64,000 nucleotides of DNA from Brachynemurus nebulosus (GCA_035578155.1 JAPWDM010000001.1:173996395-174060394), one strand, 5' to 3'. Positions 47,086 through 61,697 are shown, counted from the stretch's first letter. The notes: a model not told the origin generated them from the letters alone. Translations and numbers: made by a program.

Positions 47086-47877
47086 CACGGAGAGAAAAAT
47101 CATATAACTTTTGTAGATAAAATTTCAGAAAAATTACCATGCTCTCTTATAATGCGTGCGCGATTGACGACCAAAGTAAAAAATATTTTACGATCATGTA
47201 AATATTATTAAATTGAAACGTAAAAAGTATTAGTCATGGCTTCATAAAAATTGTTGTGCTAGCATAGTAAAATTTAATGTGCTAACACAACTTCTATCAC
47301 ACTCTTATGCATATATGTTATAGTTTAATTCTTGTTGATAATACTCTTTCATTTGCGCATCTGACCCGCAACCTTATGTTGCTTGGGCTGTACGCACTGA
47401 GGAACAATCGAACTTTTCCGACCTTTGATTCTTTATGATGCATACAAAATGATTGGCAACAATATATTTTAATACTGAATATAGGGATGCAACAAAATGA
47501 TGAATTAAACGATGACCGTCCTGTAAGACATTCTAATGAATACTGTCTGCACACGACACCACACTAGCAGTGACCAGCCTGGCTCTTTCTTTCTTTCTAC
47601 TATTAGCAGATAGCATTTGAAATATTATAAGACAGCATGGTAATTTTTGTAAGAAACCCAATTAAAAAATATTTTTTTGTCGGGAATGGAACTTTTTACT
47701 GTGCTGTTTTACAAATTTTACGGAGCTAATATTACGGAAAGAACATTCTATCCTTTAAATTTTCTATGATTAATTATAATTTTTATATTTTTACCGTACA
47801 AAATTGAATATGTTCGCCTTTTACACGTTGATTGTAGTGCTGAGCACAGTAATTTTTCTATGACTTTTCTCTCTGTG
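47086..47877. mobile_element. TIR element, CACGGAGAGAAAA type
   Basis: Ends CACGGAGAGAAAAATCATA and, reverse-complemented, CACAGAGAGAAAAGTCATA are inverted repeats. TA occurs on both sides (47084-47085, 47878-47879), which would suggest Tc1/mariner, but a 2-bp match alone is weak. 792 bp. The 78-codon frame inside (minus, 47318-47554) has no transposase motif. A similar single end, tacacggagaaaatttac, is at about 51353. Confidence 0.55.
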
Positions 47878-47879
47878 TA

Positions 47880-48651
47880 TCTAATAAAATAAATATTCGT
47901 AAAGTACGCTTTGGACACATATTAAGTGAGGATTCCTCAGTTCTTCACACCTTTTGGAATAAAATATAGGGTAAATATACTAATGAATGACACTTTAATG
48001 CAAGCTTACAATTTTAGAATTTACTGTGCTGCAACGAAATGACGTAGGAAGACCAACGTTACAATACATATATCATTTGCTTTTCAATTTAATTATGATT
48101 TCAAATGTAACACTATTAATATATTTTAACATTATTTCTCTTTTTTGTAATGAGAAAAATAAAAAATAGTTAAAGTGTCTAACCCATGCGATAGGTTAAA
48201 TGGCAAAAAATGTTCATTCCCACTTTCCAATAGGTACGGGAAAACAGTTTTATTCAGAACTTCAAACGGAAATTCAAAAGAATAATCGTAATTAATAAAC
48301 AGATTTTGTTTTTATTTTACTTATAAAATATACTTACTTATTAGTTGAACAGTTGAACATTATGTAAATTAACCGTATAAACGAAGTGTTAAGTATACAC
48401 CCACATAATTATGTATCCTTAACTTTAGTACGTATATACACTTATGTATGTGTATTATGAAATTAAATTTGGGTTTATTTTACATGGAAAATGAATATTT
48501 TAAGGAAGGAACATATTTGAAGTTTAATTTTTATAAATGTATACCTAAAGATATTTACATTATCATCAAAAATTAAAATCGAATAATCAATACGATATAC
48601 TGGAGTTTGACCTGTATCGATTCAAGTTATATCAAAGACTGTTCAAATGCC
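47880..48651. other. AT-rich DNA, nothing recognised
   Basis: No feature supported. Confidence 0.45.
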
Positions 48652-48655
48652 TTAA

Positions 48656-49441
48656 GAGGAGGTTTACTCGAGAGTCCTTAAAAATTATGTATTTTTCTAG
48701 AATTTTTTTCTCAAGAACGGAAGCAAATATCAAATTCAAATTTTATACACATATTTACTAAGTATTAAACTATACAAAAAAAAAATTTTCAAGGAAAAAT
48801 TTAAAAAATTGTCCATTTTATAGATACTGCAGTGTGACGATCCGAAAATCCAATGCCTTGTTGGCGGACATGCTAGCGCCGGTAATAAACCACCGAAATT
48901 CAAAAACAAAAAAGATTTATAAAATATATGAAGAGTACCGGCACCTCTACCAATAATATCAATAAATTGCTGAAAGTAAAAAACATGGCGGATGTTTGAA
49001 CTTTTGATTACGATTTTTATCTTATTTTTCGCTCTTTAAAGTAAACTTAAAAATAAAAAAAATATTGAAAGTGTATCGAACTTAGGTAGAGGTGCCGAAG
49101 AATTGAATTATCTTTAAAATAAAAAATTTAAAAAAAGGATCCATCGGATAGTTTTTGAGTTATCGTATCCGCCAATTCCAAAAATGTAGTTCCGAGATAT
49201 TATAAAATATATATAAAGAAACGTATTTTCAAAATTTTATATTTAATACTCATTATTGCGTGAACTACGTTTTTTGAATTTTCTTTTTTATAGAAAGCTG
49301 GATTCGGTTAATGTGCAAGAATCTTGTTTTTAAATTATTTTCAGTAAAATCACTTTGGGAGCATATTATACACATAATTTGCTATCAATTTCGGCAAAAA
49401 AAAATCGATTTTTTTTTAACGACTCTCAAGTAAACCTCCCC
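48656..49441. mobile_element. TTAA-flanked piggyBac-like MITE, copy 2
   Basis: Same family as 17169-18033. Ends GAGGAGGTTTACTCGAGAGTC and, reverse-complemented, GGGGAGGTTTACTTGAGAGTC, in TTAA at 48652-48655 and 49442-49445. 786 bp, with a single right end. Confidence 0.8.
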
Positions 49442-49445
49442 TTAA

Positions 49446-49950
49446 TATAAAAAAAATGTTTGGAATTGTTATTTTTTCAAAAAAGGATGTGTCATCAAAT
49501 CCTGGGTAATATTCTCCCTGCCATTTTGATGTATCCAATGTGGCAGTATTGTCAAAGATAATCTACACTATATACATTTTTTGCATATTTCGATAGGTCG
49601 ACATTTTATACATTTCGTATAGAAATAGACAATAAATTCTGATGAAAATGACACCTACTGTGTTGTTATAGGTCATTGCGTGTAACATTGTCTCTCTGCG
49701 TTCATGCATGATAAATTTTGTCAAAAAAAAAATTTTTAAATATGTTATGAAAATTAGTATTACTAATGTATTTGGTCTACCGACTTCCATTTAAGCAATA
49801 TTTATTTCTAGAGAATTCTTTAATTCTTATTCGAAAACATCGAAAATTATTAGTAACAAACAAAAATTTGGTGTTTTTACACTTATATTTTTATATTGAA
49901 AAAACAAAAATATTTTGACTATAATTGAAAACGACCATCTACACCCAAGG
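49446..49950. other. AT-rich DNA, nothing recognised
   Basis: The 75-codon minus frame (49563-49790) lacks any motif. Confidence 0.45.
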
Positions 49951-49953
49951 TCA

Positions 49954-50133
49954 CAGCCCGCTCTAGCGTTTACGTCGACCCAGAAGAAAAATTCAGCACC
50001 TTTCTTTTTTGCTCGTTATAGTTGTAAAAAAAGCCGCCCTCTTTTCTCTTGAATTTTACAAAATGCCGCCCTTAATATTTGCCGCCCCAAGCAAATGCCC
50101 GGATTGCCACCCCCCTCTAGAGCAGGCTCTGCT
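49954..50133. repeat. Possible small hAT-like element
   Basis: CACAGCCCGCTCTAGCG at the left and, reverse-complemented, CAGAGCCTGCTCTAGAG at the right are inverted matches (14 of 17). The interior is GC-rich and repeats gccgccc. The flanks acccaagg and actcgagg agree at only 6 of 8 bases and do not abut both ends cleanly, so the boundaries are tentative. Confidence 0.35.
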
Positions 50134-52440
50134 CACACTCGAGGACAGGGTTTAAACAGGAGTCCGAAGAATGCAAAACGGCGGTTTTTTTTCCGTCAAT
50201 GCTATTTTTGTTGAAAATATCGAAATTTGGACTTTTTATGGCTATTACAAATTACTATTCGTCATCCAAAATATTAAAAATATTCCTTACCCCTAGTTCT
50301 AGCCTCCCCCCCTACAAATCAGCATATAGGCGCCCTTGTCTATATCCCCTAAACTTAGTATGTATTTCGAAAATAAGCAAAAAAGGTCAGCTATAATTTT
50401 TGACAGAGACTCCATTAAACAGGCGTTTTTGAAAAGTTCTAATGTTAATTTAAAATTTATCTATTGCCGTTTTCGAAATATCAGAACATATCTACAAATT
50501 CTACAATATTCAAAATTAGAGTTGCCATCCTAACAGGGGGTCTTACCGAATAAGAAATTGTAACATTCTGTTAAAATTTTTTTACCCCTTTTTAAGTCTG
50601 CTGTCAATTCATAAGATTCTGTTAGATATTCTAATTCATAAGAGTCAGATATATTTTACTGTAATCAACTATAGTTCTAGAATTATGAAAATTGTAGACC
50701 GCATGGCAATTTCTGTGGCATCAACCTGTTAAAATAATTGATACGACAAGAGAAGCACTCAAACATTTAACTTAAGCAAGAAAATTTGTACTTTGTTGCA
50801 AATCCTTTATTTTAGAAAGTTGTTATATATATAGTTTGTTAAGAGGATGAAGCACTATAGTAACACCGAAAACTTTTTAATTCGTTAATCCTGGTGAGTA
50901 CAACAGTATTTTATACATACAATAAACAGCCTAACAAAACACACTTTTCTAAATCCCCCAAAAAACTCTTCTTGCCCATTACTTAAATTACCTTTAACAA
51001 GATTTTAGCTCTTCTGCGTCTGTTGTGGTTAAATTATGATTATAATTACTGTTAAAACTGAATTATCAACTCCTCAAAATGATTACACAAAAAATAAGAA
51101 GAGTTTTATTACATTCTTGAATAAAAGCAAACAAATACCTAAATACAATGCTCTAGTACTACTAATAGTATTTTAAAAATTTCGGCTACTTAATTTAAAT
51201 TGCAAAACCATTTTATATGCTTAAATTGTTTACATTTAACGAACAACTTTTAACTAATAATTGTTTTTGAACACGAATTTGCCTAATAAATGAAAGAAGT
51301 AGTAAATAGAATGATTTATACGAAAACTTATGACAAACCATAATAATTTATACACGGAGAAAATTTACAATAAGTATACGAGTATAAACAAATGCACACA
51401 ATTGCGAATTTTTCAAAATAAACTGGTATAACAAAACTCATGATTTTATTAAAAAAAAAAAATCACGGGGATTGCTATAATATGTATACAATCGCAAATA
51501 ATTGCGATTAGACCTTAAATGAATTTTAAAAAAGTGTTTTTTTTTGGGTCGCGCAAGGGTGTTATTTTGTGGAAGCGGTTTTTGGATCTTTCATTCACAC
51601 CAAAAAGGATATTAAAAAAAAGGATGAATTTAACGAGTTTTCTGTGGTACAGTATGTGAGGATATTCTATGGTTTAAAAAAAATGGAACCCAATCTATGC
51701 AAGGTTAATGACAGTTATAAAAAAATTCATAACATGAAGACAAATTTATTAAATAGTTGGGTTATGAAGGTTAAAATATAAAAAAAAAAGATTAAATAAT
51801 TTGTGAAATATTTTAAGAAAAGGAGTAGATAATGAATAAAAGTGTGAGTAAGGATAAAATGATAGTGAAATGAAAAAGTGATATGACTTTGATTAAAAAA
51901 AGTACTTATTCCTGTGTTTTCTTCAGAATGATGAAAAAGGTTACGAATTTGATCGTTTTAAAAGAAATAAAAAGATTACAAAAATTAACAAGAAAAAAAA
52001 AAAAGAAAACTGCTTGTAACTAATCTAATTTGAAAATTTTATCACGTTGAGTTAAAAATGAATAAATACTTCTCAACTTTCTTTTCAAAATAGGTAAGCA
52101 GAAAAATATTGAAAAAAAATTAATCAATATAAATTTATTTAATTTACATTTATTGTAGAAAACAATTGTTACAACAAAGGAAAACTGTTTTCTTGAACGT
52201 ATCGCGGAAAAAAAAGGCTGAGTCGAATTCCAGGAACACCGTTTTCACCTTGTGTCGAATGGAAGTGGCAAAAACATATGATGGGCAGCTCATGGTATTT
52301 TGACGATAGTTGGTGATCATGCCGTTTTATAACAATTGTGTAATATTGTTATACTGGATTTATTTATTTTTTTTTTTAAATATTATAGGTTTTCAAACAA
52401 GGGAGTGAACTCATATTCTAACGAAAAAGTATATTCTTTA
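50134..52440. other. AT-rich DNA, nothing firmly recognised
   Basis: A patch of C-rich sequence lies near 50290-50345. A lone tacacggagaaaa end is near 51353. The 70-codon frame at 51569-51781 (Lys-rich) has no motif. No gene supported. Confidence 0.4.
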
Positions 52441-52443
52441 GTG

Positions 52444-52510
52444 CAGTGTCTCCCAAACTTTTTCATCGCGAAACACTTTTTAAATCCTAAAAGTTTTAAG
52501 GAACACTTTC
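52444..52510 (+). repeat. hAT-like terminus fragment
   Basis: CAGTGTCTCCCAAACTTTTT followed by cgcgaaacac resembles CAGTGTTTCTCAAAC-type hAT termini. No partner end found. Confidence 0.3.
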
Positions 52511-52519
52511 CTTTAAATC

Positions 52520-53440
52520 AATTTATTTAATAAAAATTATGGGGTTTTATGTTTGTTTTTCAGCCTTCTTTTCAATAAAAGACGCTAACCACATCATTTT
52601 TCACACTTTATTTTATACAAGTTATGTACATTACAATAAATTACATTATTACATAATAGATTTATACATTTTATCGAAGGTGTTCTTTTAGTGGTAGAAC
52701 TTTTCTGATGTACATATCTAGGTAACATCGAAAATACTAGCACGAAAAGGTTATCAAATATCAGTTCACCATAAAATGATATTTAAACCTTTGATTAAAA
52801 ACACTGTTAAATGAATTTAAAAAAAATTCACTTTTTGTGACAACTATGAAAATAGAAAAACTGTATATTTTATGAAACCCACTATAACTATTAATTACTT
52901 AATAAATATACATTTTAAAAAATTTTCCGCTTTCGATAATTAATTTAAGTGCTTACCACTAGGTGAAGGTAGTACTCATTCTTTTAATTAATATCTCCGT
53001 ACCTGGAAAACAAAGGAAAAAACAATTAGTAAAATAAAAAATAAACTCGCTGTAAAGATTTTCTTTCATCAACATTTTCAATTATTAAGAAATAAAATAA
53101 AAAACCACTGAACTCAATACTGAAAATAAATTATGATAGAAAACTTTGTAGTATTAGTTGCTTATGAATAACAATTATCCTTGGGGCAAATTCTGTTAAC
53201 ATAAAGTGAAAATTCTTTTTTAATTTAATTAAAAATTGACAAAAAATGTTGAAAACTTTGAGGCTTTTGAGCAGCGGCGGCGCAAGACTAAAATTGAAAG
53301 TGGGTAGAATGAGATTTTGCGAGCCTCCCTCCCCTTCTTTTGAGTTACAAAACCTTGCCCTTATAAAAAGATAAACTCTTTTTTAAAAAATTCTTCATTT
53401 TTTGCATTATTAAAATTAAGAAAAATAATTACATTACTCA
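52520..53440. other. AT-rich DNA, nothing recognised
   Basis: No feature supported. Confidence 0.45.
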
Positions 53441-53442
53441 CA

Positions 53443-53697
53443 TTAATCACATTACACTTGTTTTGAAGCGCACTTGGCTTGCTTTTGAGATATTTGTATA
53501 TTCCTGTCTCACTTTTCATGTTCTAGAGAGAAGGGTCAAGTATTAACGTTCGCTATACATCGTATAGAGTATAAGATATAATTATACCGAACGTAAATAC
53601 TTGACCCTTCTCTCTAGAACATGAAAAGTGAGACAGGAATATACAAATACCTCAAAAACAAGCCCAGTGCGCTTCAAAACAATTGTAATGTGATTAA
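53443..53697. repeat. 255-bp near-perfect palindrome
   Basis: Arms 53443-53552 and 53588-53697 are each 110 bp and differ at about five positions (around 95% identical), with a 35-base spacer. TTAA forms the outer edge of both arms, so a fully palindromic TTAA element is possible. The open frame at 53621-53884 begins in the right arm and is not recognised. Confidence 0.85.
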
Positions 53698-54584
53698 AAA
53701 TAAGAGCAAGCGACTTTGGCTTACACCGATACGAATTAGCCCAATACGAGTATATGCCTTTCGTTCTTATAGTCTTACTTTTTCAAATCAATTTTATATA
53801 AACAAAACAATAAAAATACATTTAAAAGATAAAGCATTTTCCTATAAACATTTTGAGAAAATGTGTACTTCCAGTTTTAAATAAAAAAAATTAACACTTG
53901 GATCATCTTTTTAATGTCACGACTAAATATTTTCAAGGGACATAGCCTCATTGGTGGTGATTAATTCGTAACTTTCAGTGTTAAGGACAGTTAACTGAAA
54001 AGTACGCAAATTTATACCGCAATACCCTTAACGTTTACTTTCGGAAATTTTCTTATAAAAATATTTTTTCCGAGGAAGCTTTCACTGAACAGTAGGATTC
54101 AAGCGAATTTAAAAAAGTGGATGTGTGGTAAGTAAAGATATTAAGCGGCGTAAAAACATAAAATTTTCAATGAAAGCTTTTACTTATTAATTGCAAAATT
54201 TTCGATAAAAATATTTTATCAATAACTTAAAAATACGAAATCTAATGGTAAGGTATATGTACCTGTATGTAAAGAGAGAGATACCTAGATGTTCAATTTA
54301 TAGTATAAATAAAGAATAAATAAAATTTAAATTCAATAAAACCGTAACATTTTAAAGGACATGAAACTCAATTTGAAAAAGTCACACAAAAACTCAATTT
54401 AGTTCACAATTTTTTTTCTTTTTTGCCGATATATCAATTTATAACACACTAGAAAACAAAGTATAAGTACCCTGAATGACAAAAATAATCGTTCGTAGGT
54501 ATACAATTAGTTTAACATCCATGTAGGTACATGATATAAAGAATACAGGAAGCGAAGCTTTAATATATCGGTAAGAAGAGGGGT
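53698..54584. other. AT-rich DNA, nothing recognised
   Basis: The phrase catagcctcattggtg at about 53942 recurs at about 55950. Otherwise no feature. Confidence 0.4.
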
Positions 54585-54880
54585 GGGGTATTTGATTTTG
54601 ATTATCTGTAAAAGGGGGCTCGGAGGCGTGATTAGGGGTCCGGCGAAAATAGAAGGAGAGTACCTGGCCCTCAAAAGTGGGAAGGGGACCCAAAAGGTTT
54701 TTGGAAGAAGTTTGGAGGGCCCAGTAAAATGCCGACAAAGTTTTTTTTGTGCTCGTCAATTGTATTTTGAGGAAATATGAAGACGCCAAGAAGGAGACCT
54801 GGAAAATACATTCAGGATTTTTTTTCTGCTTACCAAATTTTTGTCTGCCCGGGGGCCCGACATCGCTCTCGCCGGCCCTG
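54585..54880 (-). mobile_element. hAT-like MITE, end-damaged copy
   Basis: Read on the minus strand it starts CAGGGCCGGCGAGAGCGATG and aligns with 63421-63745 over most of its length (for example ggaggcgtgattaggggtcc and cccgggggcccgacatcg). The other terminus is not recognisable and no 8-bp duplication was found. GC-rich against its surroundings. The 149- and 65-codon frames across it are repeat-derived. Confidence 0.7.
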
Positions 54881-56086
54881 CTTACCAATAAAATGCCTCA
54901 ATAACGTTTTCAATTTTAAAATTAAAAACATCCTTTGTGTTTGAATTTTAAGGACTCAACTATTTTCTGAACCTAGATTAATATAATAATTATAATTGTT
55001 AACACTTATTCAAAATTTCATTTAGATTTCACATTGTTATTACTTTCTACCTTTTGTCAATCTTACTTTGGCAAAATTTTTTTTAGCAAGCTTTGAGCTT
55101 TCCTATGATAAGTCAATTTCAATGCCGATAGTTCTTTAATGTTAATAATGAATTTTTTGGTATATATGTACTTGATTACTCAAACTGCCGATTATATTAA
55201 ATTAATGATGTGCGTGGAGGATAATGTAAGTAATGGAACCTCGAAAAAATACACATCTACAACCAACTTCTCTGGGCACTATGTTGAAATTCATATGCAA
55301 TCATGAAAGAAAATTGCAGAAAAATGTACATAAGCGCCAACTCCTCAGTTCTTACTGAGGAGGTGACGCAAAAAATTACTTAATAAGAAAAGTCAAAGTA
55401 TAAGACTGATAACAATTTAAAAAAAAAGTCTTATTTTGCTAACAATCGTAAGAATTTAATAAAATTTAGTATTCAGAACAAACTAGCCAACATGAAGAAT
55501 TCATAACTTCCTTTTGTAGTTGTAAAAAAATTAAAAAGACTCTCTAGTGTTCCATTAAAATATTCCCACTGTATCTATCCAGTTAATATAAACTCTTTTC
55601 AAACTGATAAAGACAAAAAAAGCTCTTAGAATGACAATGATGAAACATGAACAAGATAAGGGAAAACGATAATCACTTGTTTTATCTTTATAAAAACAAA
55701 ACAAAAAAAGTCATTTCACTTTAAGAAAATGTTAAATAACATAAGATGTTGTTTTACTTATTACAAAAATTGATGTATAATATTCACTGTCAACGTATTA
55801 TATCTACGTCTTATATTGCACATATCTTTTCTTTTATCTTATGATTTTCTTTTTAAATAGACAAGATACTTAAAACTTTTATTTAAAAAACACCTTTTAT
55901 TTGAATATTATATTTTCATTTTTTTAATAGAAATTAGAGAACCATTACATAGCCTCATTGGTGAGAATTTACCTACGTAAATTTTTGAGGAAAAATTTAA
56001 CCGAAGAACTAAAATTCCAACATTCTCAAGATATATTCTAAATCCCCTCAATAAAAATCATTTACTGAATTACACATTTCATTAAA
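54881..56086. other. AT-rich DNA with one small perfect hairpin
   Basis: At 55341-55362 ctcctcagt and actgaggag form a perfect 9-bp stem with a TCTT loop, and gcg/cgc can extend it outward. No gene or element was found in the interval. Confidence 0.45.
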
Positions 56087-56090
56087 TTAA

Positions 56091-56515
56091 CCCTTTGCGC
56101 TTATAAGACATGTACAGCATGACAAATTAGTTTGTCCATTAACTCTACCCTATTTAAAGGTGTTTTGTCTGTTGGATCATAAGACATGTACCACATGACA
56201 CACTGAATGTTGAACTGTAATGACTACTCATACTTCACATTACATGAATATTTTATTTAATAACTGCAAACACATTCATTTATTAGAAAAATTGTAAATA
56301 AAATAATACAAAATCACGTTGAATTATCTTTTTAAAATTAAAAACTAATAAAAACAGCATTGAGGACGTATTTAGCGCATTTAGTATTCAACTTTGGGGA
56401 AACAAGGTTAGAACGTCAAAAGAATCCGTCAAAAAAAGAACGTTGGTCGTTGTCATGTGCTACATGTCTTACCAGCCTATTTACAACTCACTTTTTTTTG
56501 CTTGAGTGCAAAGAG
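56091..56515. mobile_element. TTAA-flanked piggyBac-like MITE
   Basis: Ends CCCTTTGCGCT and, reverse-complemented, CTCTTTGCACT, in TTAA at 56087-56090 and 56516-56519. The word aagacatgta followed by catgaca occurs twice near the left end (about 56105, 56183) and once inverted near the right (about 56455-56470). The 60-codon frame with CATC and LEC cysteines (56360-56542) faintly recalls a piggyBac cysteine-rich tail but is not convincing. Confidence 0.65.
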
Positions 56516-56519
56516 TTAA

Positions 56520-57399
56520 TAAAAAATTTGTCTAACAATTAATAAATTTTTCCATATAGGCATATACACGAAAATTTTTTTAATTAATTGTACTTTCTTT
56601 ACGACGAGCGACCTCTGCGTTTATTTTTAAAAGTAGAGTAAACAAATAAATTTTTTATGAAAAATTAGGCAATAATGTTGAAATATTTATTATATCATAT
56701 CAAAGAGCTATCATATTTATTTGAGTAATATCCGTTATTTAATGGTACCAGACAGGGCCGTACCCAAATTTTTCACCGTACGATTCGTGTATACTAAGTA
56801 TAAGTATCTGTGTATGCACTGATGAGTATGCATTTTTATGGAATATAATTTATTACTTTTAATGGCAGCTTTAAAAAAAGAAAAAGTTTGCTAGAACGCG
56901 GATTGTAGAAAAAGGAACTGAAAAATGTAAAATAAAAGAAATCTTGGCGAAAAATTTCTCTCTGGTTAAAGGACTATTCCCAAACTGATTTTCGTCAAAA
57001 TTGTCAGCGCTCCCACCAAACTGATATCATATAACAAACACTTAATATTTAGTCATTGAAATCATAAAATTGAGTAATACCTTTTATTGTAAATGATACT
57101 GTTCTTGTTAGCTTAGGTTCTGTACAAGGTGATATTAGGTAAAGGTGGTACGTACGCATGTACTCTTTCTTCTTTTTTTTTTTATTCAAATCATAAACAA
57201 CAAATTTTATCGAATCTATCAATTGTATAACTTATATTCAATAACTAAGGCTAGGAATCTTTAGTAGACCTCATAAATTATGTTTATAATGGTGTAAATC
57301 TAAAATAATTTATACAAAGGTTGATGTTACTTACAATCAAGTATTACTGCACTCAAAAAGTAATGAGACAGTCTATTTTGAGTAGACATCAAGCTGTTT
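56520..57399. other. AT-rich DNA, nothing recognised
   Basis: No feature supported. Confidence 0.45.
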
Positions 57400-57562
57400 T
57401 TCGTCAGCGTAATACTGATTTTTTTATAGCTACATACCACATATATTAACTTTTATTGCGTTTAAAATCAGTGAATCTATACCGAATTAAAAAAACTAAC
57501 TCTAAAACTAGTTGGACTTCTACATACTGTAAGAATTTGTTTTCGCAGTAAATGTTTAACAC
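57400..57562 (+). repeat. Direct repeat flanking the 475-bp palindrome, left copy
   Basis: gtcagcgtaatactgatttt through aactctaaaactagttggac to taagaatttgtttt recurs in the same orientation at 58268-58429. Copies differ by scattered substitutions and T-run length. Confidence 0.8.
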
Positions 57563-57732
57563 TTTCATTGCCAAACTAAAAATATAGACTTTATGAGTTG
57601 GCCAAATATTTTATGGCAAATAAGTAGATTCTTATATTTGTTACGCGATATCACGTGATTGGCCATATAGTAAAGTACCAGTATCACGTCAATAAACGTG
57701 TTAAGAAAGTTGATTTTTTGAAATATTAACTG

Positions 57733-58207
57733 TTTTAAGCTTGTAATTTCATTATTGACTTTATTTGGCGATAAAAAACTCAATATTAAGACCAGCAAAA
57801 AAACAGAATTTTAAGCAATCTTAAACATGTCGACCGGTCTTGGTGTCTCAAAACACCATTCTCAAGACAAGAAAAAGTACAATGAATAAAATGAAAAAAT
57901 TTTAAAAAACAGTCCTTTCAATAAATAAAAGAAAAGAAAATAAAAAACTTTTAGTTTGGATCAAAAAACGGTTTAAAAACCAAACTAAAAACTTTTTATT
58001 TTATTTTCTTTTATTTATTGAAAGGACTGTTTTTTAAAATTTGTTCATTTTATTTATTGTATTTTTTCTTGCCTTGAGAATGGTGTTTTGAGACACCGAA
58101 ACCGGTCGACATGTTTAAGATTGCTTAAAATTCTGTTTTTTTTGCTGGTCTTAATATTGAGTTTTTTATCGCCAAATAAAGTCAATAATGAAATTACAAG
58201 CTTAAAA
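57733..58207. repeat. 475-bp palindrome with ~227-bp arms
   Basis: Left arm 57733-57959 and right arm 57980-58207 are inverted copies with about a 20-base spacer. They share accggtcttggtgtctcaaa / complement and agtcctttcaataaataaaa / complement. TTAA occurs near both outer ends (57735-57738, 58202-58205). A 77-codon minus frame overlapping its left part is not recognised. Confidence 0.85.
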
Positions 58208-58267
58208 TTTTTTGGCGAAAATAGAGGTAACAATTTATTTATTTATTAACTGTTTTTTTTTTTTTTT

Positions 58268-58429
58268 GTCAGCGTAAAACTGTTTTTTTTTTAAACTACC
58301 TACTCCATTTATTAACTTCTATTGCGTTTAAAATCAATAAATCTATACGGAATTAAAAAACTAACTCTAAAACTAGTTAAACTTCTACATACTGTAAGAA
58401 TTTATTTTGGCAGAAAATGTTTAAGCAAG
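58268..58429 (+). repeat. Direct repeat flanking the 475-bp palindrome, right copy
   Basis: Partner of 57400-57562, offset by about 868 bp. Both copies end with a g(c/g)cag.aaatgttta stretch. Confidence 0.8.
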
Positions 58430-58880
58430 TTAGGGAATATTATAAATATAAAAACTCTGTGCCGCTTCTCATAAATAATGTTACGAATTTCATATTAAGT
58501 ATTTGTAATAAAAGTTCCGAGCCTTAACAGTAAATATATCAATATATGTATATAATACGTCTCATATCATATCAACAATACAATATATACATATATGATT
58601 ATACAATAGGTATATTTATGCTATTAATATTAAATATTTTTTGTGTATTGTACGAAATATGAATTATCGAACATGCGTAAGCAAAATAACAATAAATTTT
58701 ATTCCGGATTTGATTTTTTCAAATTGACGACGTGACCTTGAACTTTTAATTCTGTTTAATTTCAATTTCAACCCCCCCCCCCCCCCCGTACTGTTCCCTG
58801 CAAGATATGGATCAAATAAATTGATAATATTATTATTAAAATATGATAAATTGAATAAAATATTAAATAACAAAATATAG
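58430..58880. other. AT-rich DNA with a 16-bp poly-C run
   Basis: Sixteen consecutive C at 58772-58787 stand out in AT-rich sequence. The minus strand is therefore G16, capable of G-quadruplex formation. Nothing else recognised. Confidence 0.5.
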
Positions 58881-59101
58881 GTATATACTCCAGGAGGTAT
58901 CGGCGCATGAGTACCAAAAACTATTCCATCTCAATTTTTTTATGCGATCCTGTTCAAATTGCCCTACTGATGATATAAATGCATGTTGCCATGACGCAAC
59001 TCGGGGCCATATTGTTTAAGCCGAAATTGTTTAAACAATTGCAAGGAATTGTTATATTTCAACCGGACAATTTTTTTTATATTCTTTATTGAAATACAAA
59101 T
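58881..59101 (+). repeat. Left arm of the 4.2-kb inverted repeat
   Basis: From the ggaggtatcggcgcatgagt region through gatgatataaatgcatgttg to ttctttattgaaatacaaa. It matches the reverse complement of 62816-63044. The right arm has an extra ~25 bp repeating the cggcgcatgag motif. Confidence 0.85.
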
Positions 59102-59144
59102 ACCCCTGTCGCAGCATCTGCATAACATAGCGAATTTACAAATC

Positions 59145-61010
<1,866 letters not shown>

Positions 61011-61653
61011 TATTTTTCCGTACATACATATTATGTACATTGTACAGATTTTGTTTTGTTTTGTATTTAATAATATTTATATCATAACATAATCTTCAAT
61101 TTCTTGTTTACTTAAAAATTCAATAAAAAAAAAAAAAAATTCTTCATTACATTAGCTTAGAAAATCTGTTTAATTTACATTTTTTAACATGGAATAGAAC
61201 CATGCTAATTATAATGCAATAAATGAGAAACAAAACTCTATACATGTATGTGTGTTATATCTCATATATGTGAATAGTTTTCACTTGTTCTCACAAAATT
61301 TTTTAATAAAAAAGTGAAATATTTTTATACTTATTAAAAACTGAGATATAAATATAAATTACTTATTAGACTAACAAAGAAAGAATAAAAGTGAAAATTT
61401 ACATTTTCTCGAAAAATACTTAAAATAGAAAGAAAATTATAAGAATATTTTCTTCATAATTTTTTTTTTCCTTTTCAACGATGTAAAAATCGAACTGCCT
61501 TATGATAGGATCGAATGATAAAAAATGGCCAGAAAACCTACTTCTGGGCATCCGACGTGTCTGGCTAACGAACTTAGCCAAGCCAATTCAGAATCCAGTC
61601 CGCACACAAAATTTCATAAGCGTTAGACGTTTCGTTCGAGAGTTATCGCGCGG

Positions 61654-61658
<5 letters not shown>

Positions 61659-61694
<36 letters not shown>
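61659..61694. repeat. (TA)n microsatellite, ~36 bp
   Basis: In unit 1 of the tandem duplication. Confidence 0.95.

Positions 61695-61697
<3 letters not shown>

Noticed and set aside
51569..51781. 70-codon Lys-rich frame
   Set aside because: Composition matches the local A-rich strand; no homology recognised and no gene context.
54439..54888. 149-codon minus-strand frame, the longest after the polyprotein
   Set aside because: It spans a hAT-like MITE copy and its flank. The similar reading at 63308-63538 is the homologous MITE, so the shared words are repeat DNA.
56360..56542. 60-codon frame with clustered cysteines, considered as a piggyBac tail
   Set aside because: The cysteine spacing does not match a full cross-brace finger and the frame runs past the element's TTAA edge.
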